This document shows positions 1-6,017 of a DNA stretch of 7,597 nt, piece after piece. A program made the position numbers and the translations under genes. The stretch's first letter is position 1, and every line of letters starts with the position of its first letter. Source of the stretch: an uncultured Selenomonadaceae bacterium. Lineage in GTDB: Bacteria > Bacillota > Negativicutes > Selenomonadales > Selenomonadaceae. The DNA is taken from assembly GCA_905235425.1 (NCBI GenBank), contig CAJOKY010000108.1, forward strand, positions 1-7,597, given 5' to 3'. Under the pieces are notes generated by a model. It was not told the origin of the DNA, searched no databases, and was given only the letters and a program-made list of their open reading frames with translations.

Positions 1-372
1 GTGCGACGTGTCGGAGGCGCATTTGAATATTACGAAGTTGGCGAGGCGCTATTTGTGGAAGGTGATATAAATCCCGACGTTGACATTGAAGATATACGCG
101 CCTATGTATGGGCGACTGAAACGGCGACGCCGTACGTTAAAGCAAATGTCGAAGACTGCGCGGCGTTTATGGGCGTACACGACAACACGGCGTACTATTT
201 TCATGAAGGCGCGTTGGACAGTGACTTCTTGGCGACAATGCGAACCCGCGCAGATTCATACATAATTTTTGCCGAGACCTGCGCGGTAGGCGAAGAGTTT
301 TTGAGAAAATATAAAATTGAGTTTAGGAAAATTCCGCGTGACATTATAAAAATTTGGAGTGAAGACATATGA
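1..372 (+). CDS. mod: Type III restriction-modification DNA methyltransferase (Mod), C-terminal part only
   Basis: This is the end of a site-specific DNA-methyltransferase of the type III Mod kind. Mod transfers a methyl group from SAM to adenine in the recognition site and gives the Mod-Res complex its specificity. The window opens inside the gene: the GTG at position 1 is very probably an internal valine codon, not a start. The visible 123 residues hold the conserved tail of the family: a GGAFEYYEVGEALF-type stretch (about residues 5-18), an IRAYVWATET helix (32-41), a DNTAYYF strand (60-66), and a terminal FRKIPRD motif (108-114). The DPPY and FxGxG catalytic and SAM motifs lie upstream, outside the window. 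The stop codon overlaps the res start as ATGA, so the two genes form one translationally coupled operon. Family assignment is from recalled conserved tail motifs; I am fairly sure of it. Confidence 0.8.
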   Translation: MRRVGGAFEYYEVGEALFVEGDINPDVDIEDIRAYVWATETATPYVKANVEDCAAFMGVHDNTAYYFHEGALDSDFLATMRTRADSYIIFAETCAVGEEFLRKYKIEFRKIPRDIIKIWSEDI

Positions 373-2990
373 TATTGAAAGATTATCAGCGGAAGTCGAT
401 AAACAGCCTTGAAAAATTTTTGGAGCTTTTAAGCGAAGGCAACGCGTTACAGGCGGCGTACAAAATCTGCGCGGCGGAAGCTGATATCGTAGGTGTACCG
501 TACCGCAACAATATAGAAGGCGTGCCGCAAGTTTGCTTTAAAGTACCGACAGGCGGCGGCAAAACTTTTATGGCGGCGGCAAGTCTTAAGCCGATACATA
601 GAATTTTCCCTTCGCGTATCGTGGTATGGATAGTGCCTTCCGAAACAATTTTGACGCAGACATACAAAAATTTAAGTGACGCGGCGCATCCGTACCGGCG
701 GAAAATTACGGCGGACTTTAACGGTCAAGTTCGCGTTTATACGAAGGAACAACTTTTGGCGGGAGAAAATTTTTCACCGATTGAAGTGGACGAGCAACTT
801 TCAATTTTGGTGTTGAGTTATGATTCATTCCGCCGCAAGAATAAGGACGGCTACAAAGTTTATCAGGAAAATTCACATTTAAATAACTTCTCCGCGCAGA
901 TTTCGGACGAAGATAAATTAGCCGACGCGGATGAAGATTCGCTGATAAACACTATACGCCACTACAAGCCGATTGTAATAGTTGATGAAAGTCACCATGC
1001 CACGACGACGTTAAGCGTCGAAATGCTGAAAAATTTTAATCCGAGTTTCATTTTGGAATTGACGGCGACGCCGAAAGATACAAGCAACGTCATAAGCTTT
1101 GTACCTGCGCGGGAATTGAAAGAAGAAGGCATGGTAAAACTGCCGCTTGTAGTTTACAATCAGCATATGCGCGGCGACGTAATACGGCAGGCGATAAGCA
1201 TAAGAAACATGCTTGAAAAATTTGCCGAAAAAGAAACGTCGTATATCAGACCGATAGCTTTATTTCAAGCCGAATCAAAAGGCAAGGAAGACAGAGCGAC
1301 GTTTGACAAAATTCGTGACAGATTGATAAAGACGCATAAAATTCCGGCTGAACAGATTGCAATAAAGACAGCGACGATAAACGAATTGAAAGGCGTCGAC
1401 CTGCTGTCTAAAGAATGTCCGATACGCTACATAATCACGATAAACGCGCTGAAAGAAGGCTGGGACTGCCCCTTTGCATATGTGTTGGCGTCATTGGCTA
1501 ACAGAAGTTCGGCGGTTGACATTGAACAGATTGTCGGGCGAATATTGCGCAGACCTTATACAAAAAATTTCACGCAAACGCCGCTGAATTTAAGCTACGT
1601 TATTACGGCGTCTGATGATTTTCGTGCGACGCTTAACGTGGTTACACAGGGCTTAAATGCGGCGGGATTTTCTGAAAAAGAATATCGCGCAGTTGAAGAA
1701 TTGGAATTAACACTTTTCACGGCGGAAGAAGGCGACGTACAGACCACTGCCGATAATGACGCCGAGCCTACTGATAATGCCGATAACGCCGCTGATATCA
1801 ATGCGACTTCCGCGCAGATTGACGCTGAAACGCCGCCGAGCGACGAAGAAAATATTTTGGATACAGATTCGCCGCAGGATGAAGAGCAGGTTAAAAAAGA
1901 AGTTGACGCCGTAACGAACAATCTTTTTGAAATGACGTTTAAAATTGACGCTGATTATAGAACTAAAAGCACCGGTTCAAGTACGACGCCGAAAAGTCAC
2001 GTTGACGCGATTAATGAATTTCCAATGCAAAAAGAATTTCAAGGCGACGAAAAAATTGTACTGCCTCAATTCTTCCTGCGCGGACAGAAAATATTTTTGT
2101 TCGGCGACGGCGACGATGAAAAAGTTTCACGCGAAGTACTTTGCAAAAACTGTACCTTAACCGACAAGGACGCGGAAATTGATTTTGACGATATTCACCG
2201 CGAAATTGTTTCATTCGACTTTTACGACAACTCCAACCGCTTGAAATACAAATACCTTTCTGAAAGAGATGCGAAGGATTTTGCCGAGCATTTTGACGCC
2301 TTGCCGACGCAGGGAAAAATTCGTCAATGTGCAGGACGCCTTTCAGCAATTATCAATCGGCACAGAAATTTTCCGCCTGAAAAAGAAGTTCGCGAATATG
2401 TAAAGCGGGTGCTTTCTGCATTTGACGTTGAAAGACTTCGTGACACTTTGCAACACGCTGAGGCTTATGCGCGGCGCATTGAGCAGAAGATTGACGAAGT
2501 GCTTGCAGATTATGCGACGAAAAACTTTTTTGCACAGGTTGACGCTAGAAAAATTTTTGCCAAGCCCCATTACGAAATGCCGGCGACAATCACGCCGTCG
2601 AACTTCACAAAGAATATGGCTAAGACGCTGTACACTGCCGAAGCCGACGACATGAACAATTTGGAATATAAAATTATTTCGCAGGTATCGGCGCTTGACA
2701 ATGTGCGTTGGTGGCATCGTAACCGCGCCAAGAAAGAATTTTTCATAAACGGCTTTATCAACCATTACCCCGATTTTATGATTATGACTGAATCCGGCGT
2801 ATTGTTGCTTGTTGAAGTGAAAGGCGACGACCGCGACAATTCGGATTCGCGGCAGAAATTAAATCTCGGCAAGCTGTGGGAGTCAAAGGCAAATTCGGAG
2901 CGGTACGGATACTTCATGGTATTTGACAGAAAGCCGCTTGAAGGCGCGTTGGACGCCACCGAATTTGTTTCACGCGTCAAGGTGCTGTAA
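369..2990 (+). CDS. res: Type III restriction enzyme Res subunit (DEAD/DEAH helicase-nuclease)
   Basis: This is the ATP-dependent translocase and endonuclease subunit of a type III R-M system; with Mod it cuts DNA carrying unmethylated sites. The 873 residues show superfamily 2 helicase motifs in order: Walker A VPTGGGKT (59-66), DEAD-box variant VDESHH (205-210), TATP (232-235), LKEGWDCP (361-368) and motif VI QIVGRILRR (387-395). A PD-(D/E)xK nuclease follows at the C-terminus, with PD at 801-802 and EVKG at 816-819. All key residues are present, so it should be active. Between helicase and nuclease, residues about 451-512 form a low-complexity acidic stretch rich in Asp, Glu, Asn and Ala, which looks like a lineage-specific linker. 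The ATG start has TGGAG 9 nt upstream and overlaps the mod stop. The length is somewhat shorter than EcoP15I Res but normal for this Firmicute-type branch. hypB begins only 18 bp after the stop. Confidence 0.92.
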   Translation: MILKDYQRKSINSLEKFLELLSEGNALQAAYKICAAEADIVGVPYRNNIEGVPQVCFKVPTGGGKTFMAAASLKPIHRIFPSRIVVWIVPSETILTQTYKNLSDAAHPYRRKITADFNGQVRVYTKEQLLAGENFSPIEVDEQLSILVLSYDSFRRKNKDGYKVYQENSHLNNFSAQISDEDKLADADEDSLINTIRHYKPIVIVDESHHATTTLSVEMLKNFNPSFILELTATPKDTSNVISFVPARELKEEGMVKLPLVVYNQHMRGDVIRQAISIRNMLEKFAEKETSYIRPIALFQAESKGKEDRATFDKIRDRLIKTHKIPAEQIAIKTATINELKGVDLLSKECPIRYIITINALKEGWDCPFAYVLASLANRSSAVDIEQIVGRILRRPYTKNFTQTPLNLSYVITASDDFRATLNVVTQGLNAAGFSEKEYRAVEELELTLFTAEEGDVQTTADNDAEPTDNADNAADINATSAQIDAETPPSDEENILDTDSPQDEEQVKKEVDAVTNNLFEMTFKIDADYRTKSTGSSTTPKSHVDAINEFPMQKEFQGDEKIVLPQFFLRGQKIFLFGDGDDEKVSREVLCKNCTLTDKDAEIDFDDIHREIVSFDFYDNSNRLKYKYLSERDAKDFAEHFDALPTQGKIRQCAGRLSAIINRHRNFPPEKEVREYVKRVLSAFDVERLRDTLQHAEAYARRIEQKIDEVLADYATKNFFAQVDARKIFAKPHYEMPATITPSNFTKNMAKTLYTAEADDMNNLEYKIISQVSALDNVRWWHRNRAKKEFFINGFINHYPDFMIMTESGVLLLVEVKGDDRDNSDSRQKLNLGKLWESKANSERYGYFMVFDRKPLEGALDATEFVSRVKVL
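1719..1904 (+). other. Acidic low-complexity linker inside Res
   Basis: Codons for Res residues about 451-512 encode a run dominated by Asp, Glu, Ala, Asn and Thr, with no helicase or nuclease motif. At DNA level, GCCGATAA recurs at 1750-1757 and 1778-1785 within similar surroundings, which suggests growth by local duplication. It separates the last helicase motif (about residue 395) from the C-terminal half and is probably a flexible, disordered spacer. Confidence 0.5.
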
Positions 2991-3008
2991 AGTTTAAGGT
3001 GCGGTGTT

Positions 3009-3665
3009 ATGGAAGTTAAAGTAATGAAAAATATTTTGGGCGAAAATGAAAAAATCGCGGAGGAAAACCGTAAACTGTTCCGCGATAAAAATATTTTCGT
3101 CGTGAATTTAATGGGTTCGCCCGGCAGTGGCAAGACGACGTTGCTTGAAAAGACTCTGTCAAAGCTTACAGATAAATTCAAAGTTGCCGTGATTGAAGGC
3201 GATTTGTTCACTGCGCGTGACGCTGAAAGAATTGAGCGGCAAAATGTACCGGTAGTGCAGATTAACACTGCCGGCGGTTGTCATCTTGATGCGGCAATGG
3301 TACGACGCGCGGCAGAATCGCTTAACCTTGACGATATCGACTTGCTGATTGTTGAAAATGTCGGTAACTTGGTTTGTCCTGCCGAATTTGATATCGGCGA
3401 AAACATTAAAGCCGTCGTGCTGTCCATTACCGAAGGCGACGATAAGCCGCTGAAATATCCGCTGATTTTCAAAGAGTCTGCCGTTGCGATTTTGAATAAG
3501 GTTGACCTGTTGCCGTTCACGAATTTTAACCTTGAACAAGCCCGCGCAGATTTATCTACCATTCACCCAAAAATAAAAATCGTCGAGACTTCCTGCACGA
3601 AGGAAACAGGGCTTGACGATTGGTGTAACTTTATAAGTTCGCAGGTTTTAATTTTTATCGGCTAA
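3009..3665 (+). CDS. hypB: Hydrogenase nickel-incorporation GTPase HypB
   Basis: HypB is a cytoplasmic SIMIBI-class GTPase that works with HypA to deliver nickel to the [NiFe]-hydrogenase large subunit. The 218 residues show a P-loop GSPGSGKTT (36-44), an EGD motif (63-65), the conserved metal-site pair Cys91-His92 (GGCHLD), ENVGNLVCP (116-124, with Cys123 as the third metal ligand), NKVD (163-166) for guanine recognition, and SCTKETG (195-201). It lacks the N-terminal CxxCGC nickel site and the histidine-rich stretch found in some HypB proteins, so it is the short form without nickel storage. The ATG at 3009 has AAGGTG 7 nt upstream and gives the usual family N-terminus. The next ATG (3024) is less likely. 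hypA is not directly upstream; a restriction gene sits there instead. The last 18 bp overlap the end of queF on the other strand. Confidence 0.95.
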   Translation: MEVKVMKNILGENEKIAEENRKLFRDKNIFVVNLMGSPGSGKTTLLEKTLSKLTDKFKVAVIEGDLFTARDAERIERQNVPVVQINTAGGCHLDAAMVRRAAESLNLDDIDLLIVENVGNLVCPAEFDIGENIKAVVLSITEGDDKPLKYPLIFKESAVAILNKVDLLPFTNFNLEQARADLSTIHPKIKIVETSCTKETGLDDWCNFISSQVLIFIG

Positions 3666-4085
3666 TCTCTTTTTAGCCAACTCTTCAAATTCGCCTGTAC
3701 CGTAATTGACAAAGGGGTAAATTGAAATGCCGCCGCGAACTTTAAAAATCCCTTCAACCTCAAGGTAACGCGGCTCAAGCAGTTTAATTAAATCGTCGGC
3801 AATGCGATTGACGGCATCTTCATGAAAAGTGCCGTGATTTCTGTAACTCGTCAAGTAAAGTTTCAAGCTCTTACTTTCGACGAGTTTTTTGTCGGGAATG
3901 TAATTAATTTTAATCGTCGCATAATCCGGCTGGTGCGTTACGGGACAGACGCATGTAAATTCGTCGCTTGTAAGGCGCACAAAATAATTTCGGTCGGGAA
4001 ATTTATTCGGTATCGCCTCCAAAAAATCCGGGTTGTAATTAAAATCGTAGGCAACAGTTTTACCTAAACTTTTTAATTCGCTCAT
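3648..4085 (-). CDS. queF: NADPH-dependent 7-cyano-7-deazaguanine (preQ0) reductase QueF
   Basis: QueF reduces the nitrile of preQ0 to the amine of preQ1 with NADPH, the committed step toward the tRNA nucleoside queuosine. Starting at the ATG at 4085 the protein has 145 residues, typical of the short single-domain QueF seen in Bacillus. Visible key residues are the nucleophile Cys47 in CVCPVTHQPD, the proton-transfer Asp54, the QueF signature ESKSLKLYL (70-78), and His88-Glu89 in FHED, which fits substrate binding. Spacings match Bacillus subtilis Cys55, Asp62, His96 and Glu97 as I recall them. A longer reading from a TTG at 4100 is unlikely because that codon lies in the ribosome binding site. 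The start overlaps the hyaD stop as ATGA. No other queuosine gene and no preQ1 riboswitch is seen nearby. Confidence 0.94.
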   Translation of the reverse strand: MSELKSLGKTVAYDFNYNPDFLEAIPNKFPDRNYFVRLTSDEFTCVCPVTHQPDYATIKINYIPDKKLVESKSLKLYLTSYRNHGTFHEDAVNRIADDLIKLLEPRYLEVEGIFKVRGGISIYPFVNYGTGEFEELAKKRLADKN

Positions 4086-4579
4086 AAAATTTTCCTCCAA
4101 TCAACTTTCCAATCAGTTAAAATTTTCAATGCTTTTTCTGCGAATACGGGCAGAAGTTTTTGCATTTGCGGCGTTAAATTTATTCCCGCGTCAATGCTGT
4201 AAGGTTGCACACCGATAAGCTCGACGCAGGGGATTTTTTTATCGGTAATTTCAAGCATTGTCAAAATATCTTGTATGCCGACTTCGTGCGAAGAAATTTT
4301 TTGCGTGAAGTGATTTAAAATTTCGTCTCCGCGCAGATGAAACATTTTACCCGCCTCCGTGCCGCCGTCAATCGAATCAATTATCAAAAGTTTTGAAGTA
4401 CCGGCTACAAAGTGAATCAATTCAACACCGAGAGTGCCGCCGTCAATCAGCTGTACATTGTCAGGGAAGGCGTAATGTTTTTGAAGAAATTCAACGACGC
4501 GGACGCCAAAACCTTCGTCACTCAAAATAATGTTGCCTATGCCCAGTACGGTAATTTCTTTTACAAATAAACTTTCCAA
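4082..4579 (-). CDS. hyaD: Hydrogenase maturation endopeptidase, HyaD/HybD/HycI family
   Basis: This nickel-dependent protease removes the C-terminal extension of a [NiFe]-hydrogenase large subunit after the metal site is filled, the last step before the enzyme folds shut. The 165-residue protein has the family opening GIGNIILSDEGFGV (13-26), DGGT (46-49), a hydrophobic strand ending in IIDSID (66-71), and ISSHEVG (95-101). By alignment to Escherichia coli HybD, the nickel and substrate ligands correspond to Glu22, Asp68 and His98, and all are present. The start is a TTG at 4579 with GAGGTGA just upstream; I see no suitable ATG or GTG near the conserved N-terminus. It is the first gene of a pair with queF (ATGA overlap). 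The hydrogenase it serves is not in the window. Which subgroup (HyaD or HybD) cannot be settled by eye. Confidence 0.92.
   Translation of the reverse strand: MESLFVKEITVLGIGNIILSDEGFGVRVVEFLQKHYAFPDNVQLIDGGTLGVELIHFVAGTSKLLIIDSIDGGTEAGKMFHLRGDEILNHFTQKISSHEVGIQDILTMLEITDKKIPCVELIGVQPYSIDAGINLTPQMQKLLPVFAEKALKILTDWKVDWRKIL
4094..4098 (-). promoter_or_regulatory. Ribosome binding site deciding the queF start
   Basis: On the minus strand a perfect GGAGG lies 8 nt before the ATG at 4085, inside the last codons of hyaD. It overlaps the region that would be coding if translation began at the TTG at 4100, which argues for the shorter QueF. Confidence 0.8.
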
Positions 4580-4583
4580 AATA

Positions 4584-4590
4584 TCACCTC
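4584..4590 (-). promoter_or_regulatory. Ribosome binding site supporting the TTG start of hyaD
   Basis: Minus-strand GAGGTGA has its GAGG core 7 nt before the TTG at 4579. The strong site supports the unusual start codon. Confidence 0.7.
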
Positions 4591-4605
4591 GCTTAAAAAT
4601 TTTTT

Positions 4606-4696
4606 CTACTCTCTACCCTCTACCTCCTACAATCTACCCTCTACAATCTACCCTCTACAATCTACCCTCTACAATCTACCCTCTACAATCTACCCC
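4606..4696 (+). repeat. Heptanucleotide tandem array, 13 units of CTACNNN
   Basis: Thirteen consecutive 7-bp units all begin with CTAC. The last three bases vary, mostly alternating AAT and CCT, so the middle part also has a 14-bp period. A degenerate CTAAAAT unit follows. The array fills most of the 189-bp divergent space between hyaD (minus) and the YgbA-family gene (plus). The plus strand contains no G from 4592 to 4709. It resembles the short tandemly repeated heptamers of cyanobacteria only in type, not in sequence. Confidence 0.95.
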
Positions 4697-4707
4697 CTAA
4701 AATAAAC

Positions 4708-4736
4708 TTGATTTTATCCCTTCAAGCACGTACAAT
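4708..4736 (+). promoter_or_regulatory. Sigma-A-type promoter for the YgbA-family gene
   Basis: TTGATT (4708-4713) and TACAAT (4731-4736) are separated by 17 nt, matching consensus at 4 of 6 and 5 of 6 positions. The site lies between the heptamer array and the gene start. An inverted repeat with CTTGA and TCAAG arms (4707-4711 and 4722-4726) overlaps the -35 box and spacer and could be an operator; that role is a guess. Confidence 0.6.
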
Positions 4737-4768
4737 AAGCGAAACTTTGAAAGGAGTTTTTTTACTAA

Positions 4769-5272
4769 ATGGGTATACTCGACAAAATTAAAAGTATCTT
4801 GCCGAAGAGAAAACCGCCTGAACCTGTGAATAACGTGCCGAAGGAAAAGGAAAATATTCGTAAAACTTTCGGCGTGTACTGCAACGGCAATCACGGTACA
4901 AGCGACGGAAAACTTTGTCCGAAATGCACCGCGCTTTTGACTACGGTAATGCTTAAAATTCAGCGTTGCCCCTACGGCATAAGCAAGCCGGTCTGCGATA
5001 ACTGCGAAACGCCTTGTTTTGGTGAAGACGCCACGAATAATTTTTTGGATATAATGAAGTCGGGACGTAAGAAAATGTTGCTTTCTCATCCGCTTATGAC
5101 GATTAAGCATAAAATAGCCAGTATTGGCGCAGATTATGCCAAAATGCAGCGTGAAAAAAATTCTTCAGAAAAGCAGAAGACGCAGGAGGAAAAGGCTAAA
5201 AGCAAAATTGCCAACGCCTTTAAATCGCCTAAGACTTCTTCCAAGTCCAAAAAGAAAAAGAAGAAGAAGTAG
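4769..5272 (+). CDS. YgbA / 'nitrous oxide-stimulated promoter' family cysteine-rich protein
   Basis: A 167-residue protein whose centre (about 30-118) matches the YgbA_NO family as I recall it: IxxxxxVYCxxxH, CxxC, CPYGxxKPxCxxCxxxC and an SGxxMLLxHPxxxxxH tail. Possible metal ligands are Cys38, His42, Cys50, Cys53, Cys67, Cys76, Cys79, Cys83, His107 and His114. The enterobacterial member is linked to nitrosative-stress regulation; the biochemical function here is unknown. After residue 124 the protein becomes a charged, probably disordered tail ending in seven lysines, which could bind nucleic acid; that is inference. The ATG has AAGGAG upstream with a rather long 12-nt gap. The stop codon TAG lies inside the first unit of the downstream heptamer array, and a second array lies upstream. 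It is a single-gene unit with its own promoter. Confidence 0.75.
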   Translation: MGILDKIKSILPKRKPPEPVNNVPKEKENIRKTFGVYCNGNHGTSDGKLCPKCTALLTTVMLKIQRCPYGISKPVCDNCETPCFGEDATNNFLDIMKSGRKKMLLSHPLMTIKHKIASIGADYAKMQREKNSSEKQKTQEEKAKSKIANAFKSPKTSSKSKKKKKKK

Positions 5273-5303
5273 GAAGTAGAGAGTAGAGAGTAGAGAGTAG
5301 GAA
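5269..5303 (+). repeat. Heptanucleotide tandem array, five units of GTAGNNN
   Basis: Five 7-bp units read GTAGGAA, three GTAGAGA, then GTAGGAA, followed by a degenerate GTTACAA. Read on the minus strand this is the same CTAC heptamer type as the array at 4606-4696, so the two arrays are inverted around the YgbA-family gene. CTACTCTCTAC at 4606-4616 is an exact reverse complement of GTAGAGAGTAG here. The first unit contains the TAG stop of the gene. Confidence 0.92.
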
Positions 5304-5311
5304 GTTACAAG

Positions 5312-5992
5312 CTATTTTCTGCAGATAAAACAGGCAAAAGAATTTACATTTGAAATATTGACGTGACTATAAAAACTTTTCAGCCTTTCAGTAAGTGACA
5401 AAATATTTTCGTGCGGCGGAGTAAAAACTCCTACGCGGTTGCAAAAATGCTTTACGAAAAAATCCGTACGCCAATTTTCTCCCGTGACATATGATGAGCC
5501 GCAGAAAATACCGTTAGGCTTAAGTACACGAAAAATTTCATGGTGCGCGGCGTCTTTGTCGGGGAAGGCATGAAGTCCGTTTACCGACAAAACCACGTCA
5601 AAAAAATTATCGCAAAAAGAAAGTTTGCCGATATCGCCCTGTACAAAGGTAACGTTCGACAAACTTATTTTTTTGGCATTATTTTTCGCCGCGTTTAACA
5701 TTGCCGGCGAATAGTCCGCGCAGATTATCTCTGCCTGCGTTAAATTTTTGTAGCGCGGCAATGAAAAAACGCCAGTACCTACGGGAACTTCCAAAAGTCT
5801 GCCTTTAAAATCTTTTGGTACGCCTGCCAATGCTTTATCTAGAAATGTGAAGTATTCGTCGACTGAAAAGCCCCAAAAAAATTTCAATGCAAACCTTCCG
5901 AGCCATGTTGACGCCGTTACCATTCCGTCATAGAATTTTGATAACTTTCCGACGCCTTCATAAGCCGTGAAGATTTTTTCTTCGCGTCCCAT
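5312..5992 (-). CDS. Class I SAM-dependent methyltransferase (UbiE/Methyltransf_11 type)
   Basis: A soluble 226-residue Rossmann-fold methyltransferase. Motif I is LLEVPVGTG (66-74), with proline where many relatives have glycine. The acidic residue after strand 2 is Asp93 in CADYSPAML, which should bind the SAM ribose. GD (119-120) matches the adenine-contacting position. FDVVLSVNGLHAFPD (131-145) is motif II/IV-like, and VLKPNG (156-161) is the common motif before strand 5. The substrate cannot be told; similarity to the UbiE/MenG group is generic and I see no evidence for quinone synthesis. The ATG at 5992 lacks a clear Shine-Dalgarno site and lies 25 bp after the YbjN-like gene, so it is probably expressed from that transcript. 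The gene is convergent with the YgbA-family gene, with the small heptamer array between them. Confidence 0.85.
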   Translation of the reverse strand: MGREEKIFTAYEGVGKLSKFYDGMVTASTWLGRFALKFFWGFSVDEYFTFLDKALAGVPKDFKGRLLEVPVGTGVFSLPRYKNLTQAEIICADYSPAMLNAAKNNAKKISLSNVTFVQGDIGKLSFCDNFFDVVLSVNGLHAFPDKDAAHHEIFRVLKPNGIFCGSSYVTGENWRTDFFVKHFCNRVGVFTPPHENILSLTERLKSFYSHVNISNVNSFACFICRK

Positions 5993-6017
5993 AGGAATTT
6001 TTTATATTCGGTTAATT

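Noticed and set aside
1595..1921. Serine-rich minus-strand reading frame opposite res
   Set aside because: It is the antisense shadow of the acidic linker in Res; the serine/alanine bias simply mirrors its codons, and no start site supports it.
3660..3678. Intrinsic terminator between hypB and queF
   Set aside because: The stem is only 6 bp and neither strand has a T-run after it.
4606..4696. CRISPR array
   Set aside because: Units are 7 bp with no spacers of suitable length and no cas genes nearby; it is a simple tandem repeat.
4580..4768. preQ1 riboswitch ahead of the hyaD-queF unit
   Set aside because: The leader is repeat sequence and AT-rich DNA, without the pseudoknot pattern of known preQ1 riboswitches; queF is also not the first gene.
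4697..5110. Minus-strand reading frame opposite the YgbA-family gene
   Set aside because: The plus-strand frame has a promoter, a ribosome binding site and recognisable family cysteines; the opposite frame has none of these.
1821..5920. Frequent TTGACGC and GGCGACG words as a second DNA-level motif
   Set aside because: Most copies are in the same coding phase, mainly in Res, encoding V/I-D-A or G-D; codon preference explains them well enough.
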